A stretch of 64,000 nt of DNA from Zygnema circumcarinatum (taxonomy: Eukaryota; Streptophyta; Zygnematophyceae; Zygnematales; Zygnemataceae). Both the position numbers and the translations under genes were made by a program. The stretch lies in contig CM074811.1 in NCBI GenBank assembly GCA_037447605.1, forward strand, positions 1,827,179 to 1,891,178. The letters are read 5' to 3'. This document shows, piece by piece, positions 53,210 to 64,000 of this stretch. How positions within the stretch are numbered: the stretch's first letter is position 1; each line of letters starts with the position of its first letter. The notes under the pieces were generated by a model. The model saw only the letters and a program-made list of their open reading frames with translations. It ran no database searches and was not told where the DNA came from.

Positions 53210-56200
53210 ATGGCGGTTTCCGTCGCTGCAGAATGGAGCGAAATGCGGGGCAGGTTCTATCGGAAGCGGGAGCTGTACTCCATGTCATGGCAGGTGGGCT
53301 GTTAAGCTGGAAATTTAGCTCTTTGTTTGCGCTTTACTTGGCCAGATTTCAATCAACGAATGGTCGACTTTATTACCACTTATGAAAATTCAATATGTGC
53401 GTGTCATCCTATGAAATAAGCTTTAACATTAACCAACTTTTATCTGCGTCCATTTATATTCGAGAATATTTATGAGGATAGTTAAAGTACGAGCATGTCA
53501 TTTCGATCCCTATAAATGGTATTAAATCAGGTTGAGGTTTCTGATTAAATTTTAAAATAAGAACATTAAACGTGTACTGCAGCATTTCGTTCTATTAATG
53601 CTGCGTTTGTTGACATTTGTGAATTTGTGCCAGGCGTAAATGCTTTTGGGACAACCTACTTTTAATTAAAAATATATATTTTTTCAGATGATCTGAACAA
53701 TTTTTATAAGTGAATCATATGGCATCGAGTAAACCATCACGGGATTACATTTAGATTAAAGTCACAACAACATGTGATACTTTCTCGCTAGAACTTGTAC
53801 AACGCAAGACAAGCGCTTCTATGCACTCAAAAAAAAAGAGAGGATACAATCTATGGTGGAAACCTCATTTTGCAGTCTCGACCGTTTCATTTTATTCGTT
53901 CCAGCCTCATTGGAATGCATGGCTTGCGGTGGATGGTGCAGGGATTGGATCTGCAGAACCATATTATAGCCTGTGCTCCATTCGGGGGTCCCATTGCAGC
54001 CATCAGAGATGAACGGAAACTTCTGCTCCTCGGAGTAGCCCAGACGTTGCCACGTATCCATCTTTTCACATCTGCAGGTTTGCGTATGAGCTCATTCCCA
54101 TTCGATCGGCCCGGAGGTCGGCTCATTACCATGGGGTGGACGGAAGAAGAGGTGTTGTTGTGTGTTGTCGAGGATGGCACAGTGTATCAGGTGAGAGGAC
54201 ATTGAAAGGGTTAGCAGGGAATGGTCTCCTGCATTTTTGGAATTGCAAACTCTTAACAACTTTTACAACAAAGGTGCGCAATGTCTAGTCGTATTCCGTT
54301 CAAAAGACATGGAGCACCAGCTTCTTTGCGACTTTGACGGCGAACGAATTGAACGTTCAATCTGTGCAGTACAATCTTCAAGGGGAGGCAATCCCGCAGC
54401 AGATTGCTTTCGGAAAGGAGTGTTGGGAACAGGGTGTAGTCCAATGCTGCGTTTGGGGATCAGGCATCGTGGCACTGACAGAGGCCAACCAGCTCTTTGC
54501 CATTCCTGACCTAAAGGTACAATTTAATTGCAAGGCTCAGGAGAAATTGTTAGCATGTATTTGACCTATGTGAAATATTGTAGATATCGATTTCGGAATG
54601 CCAAAAGGAACAGTTTGCCTGGACTCGTTAACAGGGATATAGCATAGCAAGCCACTAAATCTTCTCATTTTCCTATGCTGCCTTCTGCTTCGTTTGCAGG
54701 ATCCAAGGCCCGTGAAACTGCCAAATGCCGCCTTGGTAGAACGTCCCCACTGTATGACAGTGGTGGAACAACAGTTCACTCTTTCAGGGCAATTTGAAGT
54801 GCTTTTGGCAGTCGGGTCAACCATTTTGGTCATCGATGCAGATTCTGTTCATGATCAGGTTCGTTTCACTGTATTATCTTTTACTCAATTGAAAATGTAA
54901 TTGTCTCGCTTACTCATGGAACAATGCTCGTTTGTAGATATATCTGCATATACCTGATCAAGACACTCACTTCTTCCCATGAAGTGGACCTGTAGAGAGC
55001 CCTATTAACTGTTACTGGATTATTACGACACGCTGCCTTCGTAGGGCACTCTACCCGAGCGTATCTCACATACTGACCAGTTTAGGGCGATGGGTTATTT
55101 TCAGGGTCTGTCTATAGGCCCTATCCAGGCCATAGCAGTTGCGCCTAATGGCAGCTTCCTCGCATGCTTCGCACAAGATGGGAAGCTTTTTGTATTCTCA
55201 TCTGACTTCACCAAGCAGCTATCTCAGTTCGATACGGAGGTGAGAAATTTTAAAGGATAACCAGATCCCAGACGAAATTAAGAGAAACCATGATTTATCC
55301 CCGCTGTGTCATTGTTACTATCATGCATATGCACTGTCATAAAGTAAAGCACTTGACTTGATTTGAAATTCGTCTTAGTCTTTTGGTTCTTTTCTGAACT
55401 TGGAGAGATTGTAACGAGACAGAGATAGCTGCAGCTAGTGCGTTGCATTTCATCTCCTTAAATGAACAGCTTCTGACTGGTGACTGACTACATCCTATCA
55501 CTTGGCAGCCCTTCCAGTCAGGAACATACTGGTATCTCCTAACAGTTTTGAGGAACTTGAGGGAAAGGGGGCTTTTGCTTTGGATCGCACTGGCTAGAAA
55601 TTAAAACTGCTTTTTCCTGCCTGTACGCGCTCATTGATGCATCACACCTCGACCCTGTTCTGGAAGCACCTTGTAACTCTGTTCCCAAGCATTTCAGTAG
55701 TCAATAGCACATATTATGCGGTTTGTTTTCGTATTAGCGACAAGATTCAAGCATCCACTTCCTCGCTGTCTGCCGAAGCTTTAATGCTCCTATGTTGCTA
55801 TTCTTATAACAGTCAACTTCCAAGCAAACTCTGATATTTAGTGGTGGATGCTTTGGGGGGGTTGGAAGGGCAGGCAGACTCTCCTCCTGACCAGCTGGTT
55901 TGGTGCGGTGTGGACACCGTCCTACTGTACTGGGCTTCAGAGCAGACCCTTCTTATGGTTGGACCTTATGGGGACTGGGTAAAATACTCCTACGATGAGC
56001 CGCATGTGATCCTTATTCAGGAATGTGACGGTGTGAGGATACTCACTAGCAGCACAATGGAGTTTTTGTCACGTGTTCCGGACTCCACAACAGCGCTCTT
56101 CAAAATTGGAAGCACTGATCCGGCGACTTTGCTATGGGAAGCATTGGAACACTTCGACAGACGCTCGGCTAAGGTTTGCACAAGACTTAGCAATCCAATT

Positions 56201-59200
56201 TTGGGTGTTTGTTGAAGGCCTTCCATCAGAGATTAGATGGTGAGAGCAACACTGTTTGTGTAAATACGGGGCTGGAGAGTCTTTCAGCATATTCGTTGGT
56301 GCAATGCAGGCGGATGAAAACATTAGGCTTATAGGGACCGCTTTGCCTGAAGCAGTGGAGACATGTCTTGATGCTGCTGGTCACGAGTTCGAACCGGAGC
56401 TTCAGCGGACACTACTGCGTGCAGCTGCTTATGGCCGTGCGTTTTGCAGGTATACTGTCTTGAAAACAGATCACACTAAGCTGCTCCCAAGATGGCTCTA
56501 TCTAGGAAGGATATAGGGAGGAGGAAGGAGGACGTCGAGAGGATGAAAGAGGAGGATCGGAGAAGTTTGACTACTTGTATATTAGTCGTGGGGTTTTTTT
56601 TTTTTTTTTGATAGTTGATCCTATGGTGGCCACTTCTGTCTGCAGATGTCGCTGAGCACAAGTTGCAGGGTGCAGATCTTTCGATCACAACCTCTTTCCC
56701 GCCATGTGCAAAGCATTGCGAGTTCTGAATGCGGTTCGCCACTATGAAGCGGCAGGCATTCCTCTCAGTTACCCTCAATACCAGGTGAACAAGCATTCTT
56801 TCTCCGTTTATCTCCACGCTTTAGGAATCGTACAGGTAAACCGGTTAATATCTGCAGTAGCAGGAGTGTTGGCTTGATTTTGGATGGAGGCTTTTGGGAG
56901 CAGAAATTAAAGAGGGCATGAATGGGCTATGTTTGAATGAGCACACGTCTATGCCGTTGGTTAGAAGTATACGTATGTCGATGGGAGGTCCAAAGCAGAG
57001 TCATACGTTATGATGGTGGCTCAATATTATAAGCTATACAGATGGACTTTGTTAGTAGTGAACCAAAAGGTGAATTTTGATATTAGGTTATGAAATTCGG
57101 CAGTGGCAGCAACGATGGCGTTTGTTTCTGGTATCGTTTTTCCAAGGCAATTAGATTGGGGTTAACTGAACGGTTCAGAACTGTTGAATGGCAGTAGTTT
57201 CTTGCACGATTCGCTGAACACATTCAATATTGCATTGCCATCATGCTGCTCCTTCTGGTGGCAATAGACATTGATGACTCAAATCTGATTGTGGGTTTCC
57301 CAGGTATTGACTCCGCGAGTATTAATTGGACGTTTGGTGAACGCGCATCGTCACCTACTGGCACTCAGAATCTGCCAATTTCTCGGCATGCCTGAAGTAA
57401 GGAAGTTGCTCCATTTTGTGTTTCTTATTTCTGCAGAGGTCATTTATTTGGGACATGTGGCTGGTATGGAAGAGAAACCTTGTAACAGAGGACATTTAGT
57501 TGGTGTAAACAATAAAAAATTACGGAAGGTCCCCAATTGCAGAGTTTGTTTAAGTCAGGCTTTTTGATAGTTAGTGATGATCCTTTGTCTTCATTTATAT
57601 TCTTGCATTCACTCCAGGAAGTATACATTCTGGTCCGCGAAGTTTGGAAAAAGAGTGTAATGTCATCCATGCTTTTTTTCGGTGGTACAGGAGGATGTAT
57701 TGATACACTGGGCATCTGCGAAAGTGGCAGCGACTTCCGAGGCAGCCGATGATGCCGTGTTGGAGCTCTTAGTCAGCAAGGTAACTTTTCATGCAGCTCT
57801 ATCTGCTTGTTTTGAGTAACAGCAGCAACTTGAGCACATTGCATTATAATGTGTAATTAACGTTGCAACAGCATTGCATTCCTTCTTTGCTATATCTGTG
57901 GCGTCTGTTGTCTTAATCATATCGACTTTTCCTCGATGTTGCAGCTAAAATCTTGCCCAAAAATATCATATGCTGCCATTGCTGCCAACGCCCACAAGAG
58001 GGGCCGAGCCCACCTTGCAGCGATGCTTTTGGACTTTGAGCCGCATGCAGCGGAGCAGGTCCCCCTTTTGACGAGCATGGGGGAGGACGAACGAGCTTTA
58101 GTGAAAGCGATGGAAAGCGGCGACACGGATCTCATGTTCTTTGCCATCTTCCACTTGTGGCGAACGGTAGGAGGCTCGAATTTCATCTCTTGTCTCGTTT
58201 GCTGGCCTTCGCATTGTGAGGTCTCAAGTCGCATTTTTGTTCATCACTTAGAAACGACCTCTATGAAACCCAGATGGATCCATGCAAAATTTATGCAAGC
58301 CCAGAAGTTAGCAGATTGAGATATTCACGCAAAATCAGGTGTGGAGGGCAGAGGTCCGAGAAGGACGTAATTCGCATCTTGCAAGGGAGGCCTGCTGCGC
58401 GGGAACTTTTTGTTTCGTATGCGAAGTGAGTGAGCAACCCTGTTGGCTTTATGGAGGGCTGTAAGGTCTCTGGGAAATCCCGCTTTCCTTTTACAGCGAT
58501 TCTGATACAGATGGGCATAGAGCGGTTCGTGCTGACCATGCAAAGACTTGTTTGATGCTGACGGTTGGTTCTGAAAGCACGTTCGTTTTAACGATTTTGC
58601 ACAGGCAGAATGAGGCAGACCTCCTGAAGCGTTTCTATGCTGCTATCGGACAGCCTCAAGTGAGTCCCTAAGTCTCTTATGCCCCTGTCCTCGATTTCGG
58701 GCCGCCTTAAAAGCTTTCTTCTATGCAATCCTTGCTTGTTTCATGTGCTCGGTTGCTTCTGTTCCTTTAGAGCCGCTCACTGTCCTGTGAATTCTATTCC
58801 TTGGAGAATGTACAACTCTCCATCGTCGAATGAACCCCTGTCTGAGTGTCAACCATCAGTATAGTCGAGAGTTTTCTGTTCTCTATGTTGAACCATAGAC
58901 TCATTGACTTTCTCATATGCGCTACCATCACCCCCTGATATCAATGCTGCATATCCGAGTTGCATTGCAATGCAGGGAGTCGCAGAGGTCGTCCTCCGCG
59001 AGGCTTGGGCTGCAGGTAAAGGCAGCGGCGGGCCGGGCTCTCGCGGGTCTGCTTTGGGGGGAGTGCGGCTGAAGCTGGTGGAGCAGGCGGGGGAGCTGTA
59101 CTCGCAAACGAGAGAACATGCCTTCCATGCGCGGGCAGCCCAAGAGCACACGCAGCTGCTAAAGTAAGATTCACCACCTCCCTTAGATGGTGGTATTGAG

Positions 59201-60203
59201 CTTCTCTTCTTCAGAAGAAGAAGACCACGGCAAGGACCGGGGAAGGGAGGATGAAGGGGTGGCTGGGGAAGGTTGGCATGCATAGCTTACTAAGGTGACT
59301 GCTTTGTTGCTTTGTAGTTTTTTGATGGACCTGATGTGGGAGATGGGTCGCCGCTGCTATTGTGGGGCGATGTGCAGAGTGCAACAGGAGCTGGAGGTCG
59401 TCACAGGACAGCCCATTTTTGTGGATTCCTCTGTTTCAGACACCATACGAACGTGCATTGCTTTAGGAAATCATCGAGCAGCTCAAAAGATACGAGTGGA
59501 GTTTAAAGTGCCAGACAAACGATTTTATTGGCTAAAAATAAAGACTTTGGCTGTGGCTAAAGATTGGGAAGCGTTAGAGAAGTTTTCTCGGGAGAAAAAG
59601 CCACCTGTAGGTGAGAATCAACTGCTTCTGCTCTCTGTTGTTTTTTCTACCCGTTTGTTTCCAAAATTTATGGATTGGTTGGAGAGCTCGTTTTTTCAGT
59701 CTTCATCGAACATTTATGCCTTGTTAGGATGTAGACAATCCTGAGTCTGTTTACTCCTGCATGGTGTCAAGGGGGGGAGGGAGTTTAGTGGCCGGACTTC
59801 CAACATGGCTCGCCTCCCTCTTGCAGGATTCAAGCCATTTGTGGAGGCGTGCATTGACGAGGGCGCGAATGTAGAAGCTGCCAAATACATCCCGAAGCTG
59901 ACAGATGCCCAAGAACGTGCCGAGGTAATTTCCACTTCAGAGTCACACTCTGACACTTTACGATGTTCGCGTTCTTCCTCGTGTGAATCTGCAAGCAGTC
60001 TGTGAACACTTCATCTTTGTGTTTCTTTGCAGGCATACGCCCGAGTGGGAATGGTTGCAGAAGCAGCGGAAGCAGCCGCACAAGCCAAGGATGGAGAGTT
60101 ACTTGGGCGGCTGAAGTCGACATTCGCCGGCCAAAATGTGGCAGCGGCAGCTCTCTTTGACTCGCTCAGAGACCGTCTGGCCCTTCCAGGATTGCAATCT
60201 TAA
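53210..60203 (+). CDS. VPS16: Vacuolar protein sorting protein 16 (HOPS/CORVET core)
   Basis: VPS16 is a core subunit of the HOPS and CORVET tethering complexes for endosome-vacuole fusion; in plants its loss blocks vacuole formation. My model has 17 exons and 848 residues, near the family's usual 840-860: 53210-53293, 53942-54190, 54370-54516, 54700-54858, 55105-55239, 55874-56173, 56310-56449, 56676-56784, 57304-57396, 57691-57780, 57945-58166, 58352-58425, 58605-58659, 58976-59163, 59378-59610, 59827-59924, 60033-60203. The first exon encodes EWSEMRGRFYRKRELYSM. The N-terminal beta-propeller contains ACAPFGGPIAAIRDERK, VWCGVDTVLLYW and LMVGPYGDWVKY. The C-terminal helical solenoid contains HFDRRSAK, FVDSSVSDTIRTCIALGNHRAA and AAKYIPKLTDAQERAEAYAR. 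All introns are GT-AG. It diverges from CLU. Confidence 0.95.
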
Positions 60204-62346
60204 CAAAAAGGAAAACGACCGCGGGTAGCAGAGCCTCGTCAATGTGTATCTGATAGCAAACCTTTGTTGTTGTAGCGTACAACAAAAAAGCATTCGTGCT
60301 TTGGTGCTTTGACTTAGAAGAGGTCTGTTCTTAGTTTTTGTCAGCGCTTCCGTTATTTTTTTGGACTCTCGATTGTAGGAGACACAGCGATTGTATATAA
60401 TTTTGCTAATGGTTCCCGCTTTTGGGTAAAATAAGGCATCGATTTTCTAGATAGAGCCACGGGCCTACATCCTCGCTGGCTTCTCCGTCCTTCCTCTGAC
60501 TCGTTAACAATGCTTTATTGGTGATGCCTAGAAGGTTAGGTTGGTTCTGAGACGAAATTCCGAGAATTATGGTCAACATATTCAACAGTATGGTTAGCGT
60601 ACCAACTGAATGTACCTCGAGTCCAAGTTTAGGGTTCGCTACCTGATATGCCTGCGTGCGCTCGCTATGGTATAACGTGTAATTTTTTTTAATTTGTAAC
60701 AAATGGCTGTCGATGCAGTCAGTCAGTCTGCTCTCTGTTCTGCGCCTGTTCACCTGCCATTGTGTGCATCCCATTGCCAATGAAGACGTCAAAGAACAAT
60801 CGAACTATGATAAAAAGAGAGCGCTTGACCCAAAACCCGCAGCCATCCTGCAATCACTTCTGTAAATAGGTTGCAAGGCCGGAATGGAATGGAAGGTTGA
60901 CGGTAAACGGGGCATTGACGGGAATAGAACCAGCTCAGTTATTGCGTGATGGCTCACTTGCAGTGGGGTTCTATGGAGCAGTAGCGCAGCCACGGGGAAC
61001 GGCGGGACTGCATATATGGAGCATCGAAGAACCCTTTCCTCGGAGGGATGTGGAAAGATGGAGGGAGGGGGGAGAAGTGGTTTGAATGGAGTCCATGATG
61101 CAAGTTGGATCATCCAACTTGCAGAAGACTTGCCTCCTCCGACGCATCACACGCATTCCAGCAATCAGCAAATTCATGAGTCTAAACCTGCGAAACTCGA
61201 AAAGCTTCAGAATCTTGAAAGTCTGTTTTAACCTTGACAATTGTGAGCCCGGACACCGGGATCCTGAGACTCTACTTTGAACCTTTCTTTTTTATCTCAC
61301 AACCACCCTTTCCTTTCCTTTTCCCTTCAAACTTAAAAAATCATCGTTATGTCAACGTAAGCGTGGAAAGAGAATAGACGTCTCCCAATTCCAGGTTCAT
61401 TCCTTGGTGCTCGTGGCTTGTGTCTACAAATCGACTGGTTTCAATTTTTTTTGCAATCCACATCTCCATAACGAGGGAGCCGACCAAACGCGGCCATGAG
61501 TTCCAACAGCGAGTGAAATCGAAGCTCAAAAAGCTGTAGATGCCAATGCAGCTAATGGAGCTTACTTTGCAACGACGAAAAGTTAAAACGAACTCGTGTG
61601 AACGAACGACCTGTAGGCAACTACGCGAACATACAAGCATGCCTTGAAGAACAAATCACTTCCCCGTCCATTTGTAATTTGTTAAGAGCGCAATATCTGT
61701 CGGAAAAAACTGTGAATCGTTTCAAGACAGCAAGCGAGTGAAGTGTTGTATCTCGAAGACGTCAAAGAGTTCTGTCAAGTGTCTAAATGTCATCAGCCGC
61801 CAGCTTCGTCACCTTCGCTAATTTTTTTCACATTATGTATGAACCGAACAAATCATGAAGTTGGATCGGCCAGTTTGTCACAAAGCAGGTGAGAAGAAAT
61901 TTGCTGTCTGTCACCGAATGCCACCTCGTCTTCGTCATCAGCTCCTTTTATGCTTTCACAAAGAAAGATGCACTGTTCTCTGCCCAAGCACTTTTAGGGC
62001 CTGCAAACATAATCGATACAGAAAACGAGAGGAAGTGTCTGGCAAGCTCCGTACTCAATTAACACAACACCAATTGATGTTCTGCTCTCTTAAAATACAT
62101 CTTGAAATGAACACGATCACGGCTCCACTGTTACAGAGCGTTTAAGCAGATTAAGACGAGGCATACTTAGCAACATGAGCACATTCTCTTGATCCTTGCT
62201 GACTGCACATTTGAAGTGCGGCGGATCGAGACCCTGTTCTAGACATGCTCATCAAGGCGAACATTTCCGTGATCATCATCTTGTTATTAAGTTAAAACTC
62301 TGCCATTGGAGAGTGTGCAGGCCGAGATCAAGTTGGAAGGGAGACC
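60204..62346. other. Intergenic between VPS16 and isopentenyl phosphate kinase
   Basis: This 2.1 kb holds the VPS16 3' UTR and the promoter of the kinase gene. Open frames near 60900-61085 and 61347-61640 are short, the first lacks an ATG, and none matches a family I know. No gene is called. Confidence 0.45.
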
Positions 62347-64000
62347 ATGACCGCTGTGCGCTGCATCGTCAAGTTCGGTGCGGTTCCGCGGCCTGTCCTC
62401 TGCAGCTCCTCTATGAACGCAATTGTAGTTGATAGGACATTCTCACAGTTCGGCAAGCAAAATATGAGATATGTTGACCCTTGAACTTTGAAAGCTTCCG
62501 GCTGGTGTTACTTGATGATGCTCTTTGTCTAACGATCAGCATAGTGTTTCACATTACATGTGTTTGACAAATGACATGGGCGTATGAGATAACAGTGAAG
62601 GCTTCAATGCTTGTCCCCTTCCTCCTTCTGTTCCTCAATGGTGCATGGTCCATCTTCGTTTTCTTGTTTCGCTTACACCACCATCTTCAGTTCATAAATT
62701 CCCTTCACTTTTTCTGTGGACTAAAGATGTTTGGAAAATGCCATGAAACCATTTGCTTTTTTTTGGAGAAATGTAATGTCCTGTCACCCGCCTTCTCCTT
62801 GTCTCTTTCCAGGCGGCGCAGCAATAACCAAAAAAGAGGAGTTTGAGACCTTGAATGTGGAGATTCTTGATAAAACGTGTGAGCAGCTAAAATCAGCGGT
62901 TGTGAATCAAAGGCAGGGCTCCATCGTTGTCGTTCATGGGGCTGGTGAGACCAATTGGAAAATTGAACCCTTTTTTTGAGTCAAGAAGCCATATTCCTGG
63001 CTTTAAACTACATTCCCCTCACTTAGAGTTCTGTTTTTTGTGGCGTGTTTCCTTCTCTCCCCTAAGCTCTTCCTCCGTATGCTCCTTCTATCAGCTCGTC
63101 AGCCTTCCATCCCCTTCCTCTCCCCCATTCAATCCGCAGCCCTGAACCCCATCTTCCTTCTGCCGTGCAATGGTGCTCACATTTTGTCCAATGGGCGGCC
63201 TTGCAGGCTCCTTTGGCCATTTCCAAGCGAGTGCGGGAGGGGTGGCCCTGGGCGGCATTGAGAGTCAGAGAGTGGCTCTAGGGTTTGTGCAAACGCGCAT
63301 TTCTGTAAGTGGCAGTCAGTCAGCTTCATTTCAGACCTGCAAACAACAAAGAAAAAGTCGATACGTGCAGAGTCCCAGCCGAAAAAATAGCGTTGGCATT
63401 CGATTTTTTTTGCACATGAAGAGGATGTCATTACAAAATTAATCATTCTGATCGCCAGATGAAGAAGCAAATTTTGACATTCATCCTGTTTTTCGGATTA
63501 AGACGAGTGTGGGCCCAATCAGATGTGATTTGCAGGCCTTCCTATCTCTTCTGCAGGTTGGCACACTGAACCTTGAAGTTGTCAAAGCGTTGGCTGCAAG
63601 TAAGTCTCGTTATTGTTGTGCCCTTTTTTTTAGATCTGAGAGTTGAAATAATCTTCCCTAAGTTTGAGAGGAGGCAAATAACTGAAAGTGTAGCATCACA
63701 AACCATCTTGCCGCTTCTTTTTTATTCACGAATTGTGTAAAGAGCTCAGAGGGTTTGCAGGCTGTCGGCATATCCCCTTTTTCGGGGGGTTGGAGCACCT
63801 CTCACAGGAAGGTGAGCACAGCTCTCTCCATTCAGCCTAATGCCTTCAAGACTTGGCATATCTGAGCAATCCATTGCAGATATGGAGCGAGTCCGAATTA
63901 ACATCTGCCCTTGAAAGACCTAAAGTCTGCACATTATAATCACCGGATGGTGGGAAGGTAATAAGACCATGGGGCTTTTTAGAATTTCCTTGTGGATTCC
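62347..64000 (+). CDS. IPK: Isopentenyl phosphate kinase, 5' part (cut by window edge)
   Basis: IPK phosphorylates isopentenyl and dimethylallyl monophosphate to the diphosphates. In plants it recycles these into isoprenoid synthesis in the cytosol. Visible exons: 62347-62377, 62813-62944, 63207-63304, 63557-63599, 63750-63811; together 122 codons in one frame. The amino-acid-kinase start VKFGGAAITKK (Lys9 with the Gly-rich loop) is split by intron 1. IVVVHGAGSFGHFQA carries the family's catalytic His in the GSFGH block. GFVQTRIS and GISPFSGGWST are further conserved blocks. A possible next exon (IWSESELTSALE) begins near 63880, but the rest of the protein, about half of the usual length, lies beyond the window. 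The first exon is only 31 bases; the ATG context is good. Confidence 0.88.

Noticed and set aside
52613-53305. 230-codon frame containing the VPS16 first exon
   Set aside because: Only the part from the ATG at 53210 matches VPS16; the upstream Pro/Ser/Arg-rich part is promoter sequence without stops.
60897-61085. 62-codon frame between VPS16 and IPK
   Set aside because: The first codon is TTG, there is no recognisable motif, and other frames overlap on both strands.

Overview
This is nuclear DNA of a eukaryote, most likely a green-lineage (Viridiplantae) organism, and a streptophyte (charophyte-type) alga is my best guess. The reasons are spliceosomal introns in almost every gene, plant-like protein families (purple acid phosphatase, isopentenyl phosphate kinase, ZIFL/TetA-like MFS carrier, FRIENDLY/CLU, a Ser/Pro/Ala-rich arabinogalactan-like surface protein), TTTAGGG/TTAGGG-type telomere-like motifs, and pyrimidine-rich GC-rich promoters. 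The species cannot be fixed from sequence alone. No rRNA, tRNA, CRISPR array or bacterial-type operon was found.

Layout: 2139-7063 (+) 10-exon MFS transporter; about 7.46-9.0 kb telomere-like repeats and a GC-rich promoter-like block without a recognised gene; 11374-12666 (+) Pro-rich single-pass membrane protein; 13925-17389 (-) DENR translation factor, head-to-head across a large ATAC microsatellite with 18446-22863 (+) purple acid phosphatase; 24614-31957 (-) NSF, head-to-head with 32317-33422 (+) a 72-residue predicted membrane microprotein; 33727-35282 (+) YfcE-like metallophosphoesterase with an apparent frameshift; 35965-36251 (-) orphan two-exon micro-ORF; 36304-37002 (-) METTL21-like methyltransferase with telo-boxes in its leader; 38063-52199 (-) 21-exon CLU/FRIENDLY gene, head-to-head with 53210-60203 (+) 17-exon VPS16; 62347 to the right edge (+) isopentenyl phosphate kinase, cut by the window.

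The exon models were built by hand by joining reading frames at splice consensus sites. For the MFS carrier, DENR, PAP, NSF, CLU and VPS16 the exon lengths sum to an exact multiple of three with an unbroken family-like protein. This is strong internal support, but no transcript or database search was used.

Themes: two membrane-trafficking core genes (NSF, VPS16) and the mitochondrial-distribution/translation gene CLU lie close together, and three gene pairs are divergent with short shared promoters. The most striking single feature is a near-canonical U12-type AT-AC intron in the NSF amino-terminal domain; three GC-AG introns also occur in NSF and CLU. I did not find a convincing new multi-gene system. 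The best candidates for undescribed biology are the microprotein paired with NSF, the orphan 38-residue ORF, and the shared promoters.
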